The notes under the pieces were generated by a model. The model did no database searches. It was not told the origin of the DNA and saw only the letters and a list, made by a program, of their open reading frames with translations. The translations under genes were made by a program, and so were the position numbers. This document shows, piece after piece, positions 52,507-54,230 of a stretch of DNA of 54,230 nt (position 1 is the stretch's first letter; each line of letters starts with the position of its first letter). The stretch is from Nostoc sp. CMAA1605 (GTDB taxonomy: Bacteria; Cyanobacteriota; Cyanobacteriia; Cyanobacteriales; Nostocaceae), in contig NZ_PJIZ01000067.1 of assembly GCF_021596505.1 (NCBI RefSeq), positions 1 to 54,230 on the forward strand. Reading direction: 5' to 3'.

Positions 52507-52896
52507 ATGGCTAGATCAGGGGATGACTATTTAGAGACGCGTAAAAGACAGATTGAACGAAAAAAAAGAATTTGGACGACAGTGTCAATTATTTCTTTCT
52601 TCGGTTCTATAGCGTTTGGGGCTGTTTCAACTATCCAACGTGCTATACAGAATCCTCCACAAGTCACTCCAACTCAGTCTGCTGAACCTTCACTACAAGA
52701 ACAAGCGAAAGGCTACGAATTAGTTTTACAGCGAGAACCGAACAACCAAGTTGCTTTAGAAAAGTTGTCATTAATACGTGTGCAGTTAAAAGATTTTAAA
52801 GGAGCAAGAGAAATATTAGAAAAACTGGTAAAGCAACATCCTGATAGACAAGACTATCAAGTTATTTTGGCAGATATAAAGAAACGAGAAAAATAA
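52507..52896 (+). CDS. Membrane-anchored TPR-repeat protein, small
   Basis: A charged N-terminus (ETRKRQIERKKRIW) precedes a membrane helix at about 22-45 (TTVSIISFFGSIAFGAVSTI). A short linker leads to about 60 residues of TPR-like helices (QAKGYELVLQREPNNQVALE, then DFKGAREILEKLVKQHPDRQ). The TPR part probably lies outside the cytoplasmic membrane if the basic segment stays inside. Such proteins often help assemble photosynthetic or envelope complexes; the specific role here is unknown. Confidence 0.75.
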   Translation: MARSGDDYLETRKRQIERKKRIWTTVSIISFFGSIAFGAVSTIQRAIQNPPQVTPTQSAEPSLQEQAKGYELVLQREPNNQVALEKLSLIRVQLKDFKGAREILEKLVKQHPDRQDYQVILADIKKREK

Positions 52897-52937
52897 AATA
52901 TTTCAAATAATCAGAAACCTTACATAAACTAGAAATT

Positions 52938-54230
52938 ATGAATAATCCCATCACTGATTCTGACTTAAATAACTTAATTGCTCCTGAAATTAAAAATGAT
53001 GAATTCTATGCGGTGATTCAGAGCATTGCTAGAAATGAAAATATTAAAACAGTTTTAGAGATTGGTTCATCTTCAGGAGAAGGAAGCACTGAAGCTTTTG
53101 TTACAGGAATGCGGCAAAATCCCAACAAGCCTATTTTGTTTTGTATGGAGGTATCAAAACCTAGATTTCAGGAGTTAGAAAATAGATATAAAAATGACGA
53201 TTTTGTTAAAGTTTATAATATATCATCTGTGCCAGTAGAAAGCTTTCCCGATAAAAAACAAGTTATAGATTTTTATTACAATACTGATAATAATCTTAAA
53301 ATTTATCCATTGGATCGTGTTATTGGCTGGCTTGAGCAAGATATTGATTATGTAAAAGAATGTGGATTTTCTGGAAATGGCATCAGAAAAATCAAACAAG
53401 AAAATAATATTGAAAATTTTGATGTTGTCTTAATTGATGGTTCGGAATTTACTGGTATTGCCGAATTATGTGAGGTTTACGGTGCAAAATATATTTTTTT
53501 AGATGATATTACAACCTTTAAAAATTATCATAACCATCAAGAGCTACTGACAGATAAAAATTATGAATTAGTTATTCAAAATAGTTTTATCAGGAATGGA
53601 TATTCGATTTTTAAAAAAGTTGACTATCCAGAAACTTGTTTATCTGCTCATGAAATAGCTGAACAAAATCTTGTTAATAGACTCGTTAAACCTGGAATGA
53701 TAGTGTTTGATGTAGGAGCTAATATAGGAAATTATTCAGTTTTATTTAGTAAGTTGGTAGGGGCTTCTGGAAAGGTATATTCATTTGAGCCAACTTTACG
53801 TACATTCAATAAACTACAAGAAAGATTACTAAACTTAGATTCTCATAACATTAACTCATATCAGAAAGCCGTTTTCTCGCATAACACACAAATAGAATTT
53901 CACGAATTTCCAGATGAGTTTTCTGAGTGGAATGGTATTGGTTTAACACAAATGCTATATCCTACAGATTCTGGGAAATATGTTCCTATTGTGAATACAG
54001 AAATTGTAGAAGCAATAAATATAGATTCATTTTGTCAAAACAATAATATTGACAGAATAGATTATTTAAAAATAGATGTTGAAGGTGCAGAAAGCGATGT
54101 ATTACAGGGAAGTATTGAACTATTAAGACAAAAGAAAATTGGTTTTATCCAGTTTGAAATATCACAAAAAATGCTGGAGGGATTAAACCGCGATGCTAAA
54201 TATACATTTGATATTTTAACGGAAAATGGT
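52938..54230 (+). CDS. Two-domain protein: SAM-methyltransferase-like domain plus FkbM methyltransferase, 3' end missing
   Basis: The frame opens at ATG 52938 and stays open for 431 codons to the right edge. Residues about 35-230 form one Rossmann-type domain (KTVLEIGSSSGEGSTEAF, then NFDVVLIDGSEFTGIAELCE). A second starts near 245 (RLVKPGMIVFDVGANIGNYS, SGKVYSFEPTLRTFNKLQER) and carries the FkbM signature IDYLKIDVEGAESDVLQGS. FkbM enzymes methylate hydroxyls of sugars or natural products. Whether the first domain is active is unclear. A glycosyltransferase lies at the other window edge, but no direct link is shown. The C-terminus lies outside the window. Confidence 0.85.
   Translation, partial: MNNPITDSDLNNLIAPEIKNDEFYAVIQSIARNENIKTVLEIGSSSGEGSTEAFVTGMRQNPNKPILFCMEVSKPRFQELENRYKNDDFVKVYNISSVPVESFPDKKQVIDFYYNTDNNLKIYPLDRVIGWLEQDIDYVKECGFSGNGIRKIKQENNIENFDVVLIDGSEFTGIAELCEVYGAKYIFLDDITTFKNYHNHQELLTDKNYELVIQNSFIRNGYSIFKKVDYPETCLSAHEIAEQNLVNRLVKPGMIVFDVGANIGNYSVLFSKLVGASGKVYSFEPTLRTFNKLQERLLNLDSHNINSYQKAVFSHNTQIEFHEFPDEFSEWNGIGLTQMLYPTDSGKYVPIVNTEIVEAINIDSFCQNNNIDRIDYLKIDVEGAESDVLQGSIELLRQKKIGFIQFEISQKMLEGLNRDAKYTFDILTENG

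Overview
The window comes from a filamentous, most likely heterocyst-forming cyanobacterium of the Nostoc/Anabaena group. The evidence is the frequent palindrome GCGATCGC (HIP1), the many intergenic arrays of 7-bp tandem repeats (CCCCAAT, TCATTAG, ATTCGCA, CAGCACT types) that are typical of Nostocales, and gene families such as serine/threonine kinase-histidine kinase fusions, a knotless phytochrome, cyanobacterial PII and a chromosomal ParM/ParR-type pair. Both ends cut through genes: a family 2 glycosyltransferase on the left and a double methyltransferase on the right.

Layout. 1-4.7 kb: a glycosyltransferase start, a membrane-anchored Ser/Thr kinase, a heme-type DUF3365/HAMP sensor divergent from a PhnD-like binding protein, and a frameshifted gene with a TIR-like/nucleotide-binding C-terminus. 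4.9-6.8 kb: a cytoplasmic GH13 amylase with a CBM20 domain. 6.8-8.1 kb: a gene-free stretch with two copies of a roughly 275-bp sequence, each bracketed by a 12-bp inverted repeat. This is the most unusual non-coding object in the window. 8.1-20 kb: a GAF-PHY-GAF histidine kinase (Cph2-like knotless phytochrome), a MITE-like element, NADAR and YafJ-type enzymes, a 57-aa zinc-ribbon protein and a 2,092-aa Ser/Thr-His kinase. 20.8-25.4 kb: GT4 glycosyltransferase, frameshifted solute-binding lipoprotein, SAM methyltransferase, LD-carboxypeptidase and a small membrane protein. 25.4-33.8 kb: OB-like small protein, frameshifted subtilase, a conserved membrane-anchored protein, N-formylglutamate amidohydrolase-like protein, ThiD, a coiled-coil membrane protein, PII (glnB), RdgB and phosphoglucomutase.

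34-36.6 kb: a two-gene ParR/ParM-like operon with stacked hairpins at its 3' end (it resembles the actin-like CorMR cell-shape system of Anabaena), then a DedA protein. 36.9-45.2 kb: oxidoreductase, QueC, CNNM/HlyC-type protein, DUF4352-like protein, a CAT-anticodon tRNA (probably tRNA-Ile2), a secreted small protein, PyrE, an orphan Phd-like protein, and thiC under a TPP riboswitch. 45.5-51.5 kb: RluE-type pseudouridine synthase, PAS histidine kinase, and a PP2C phosphatase followed by an FHA-Ser/Thr kinase. 51.5-54.2 kb: a DUF4327-like protein, a TPR membrane protein and the double methyltransferase.

Three genes (3900-4671, 22025-23286, 25801-27650) are each broken by what looks like a single-base indel, and restoring the base gives a full-length reading frame. 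They are either genuine recent pseudogenes or errors in the sequence. Phosphorylation signalling dominates the window: three Ser/Thr kinase domains, three histidine kinases and one PP2C. The 7-bp repeats have also entered coding regions in two of these signalling proteins.
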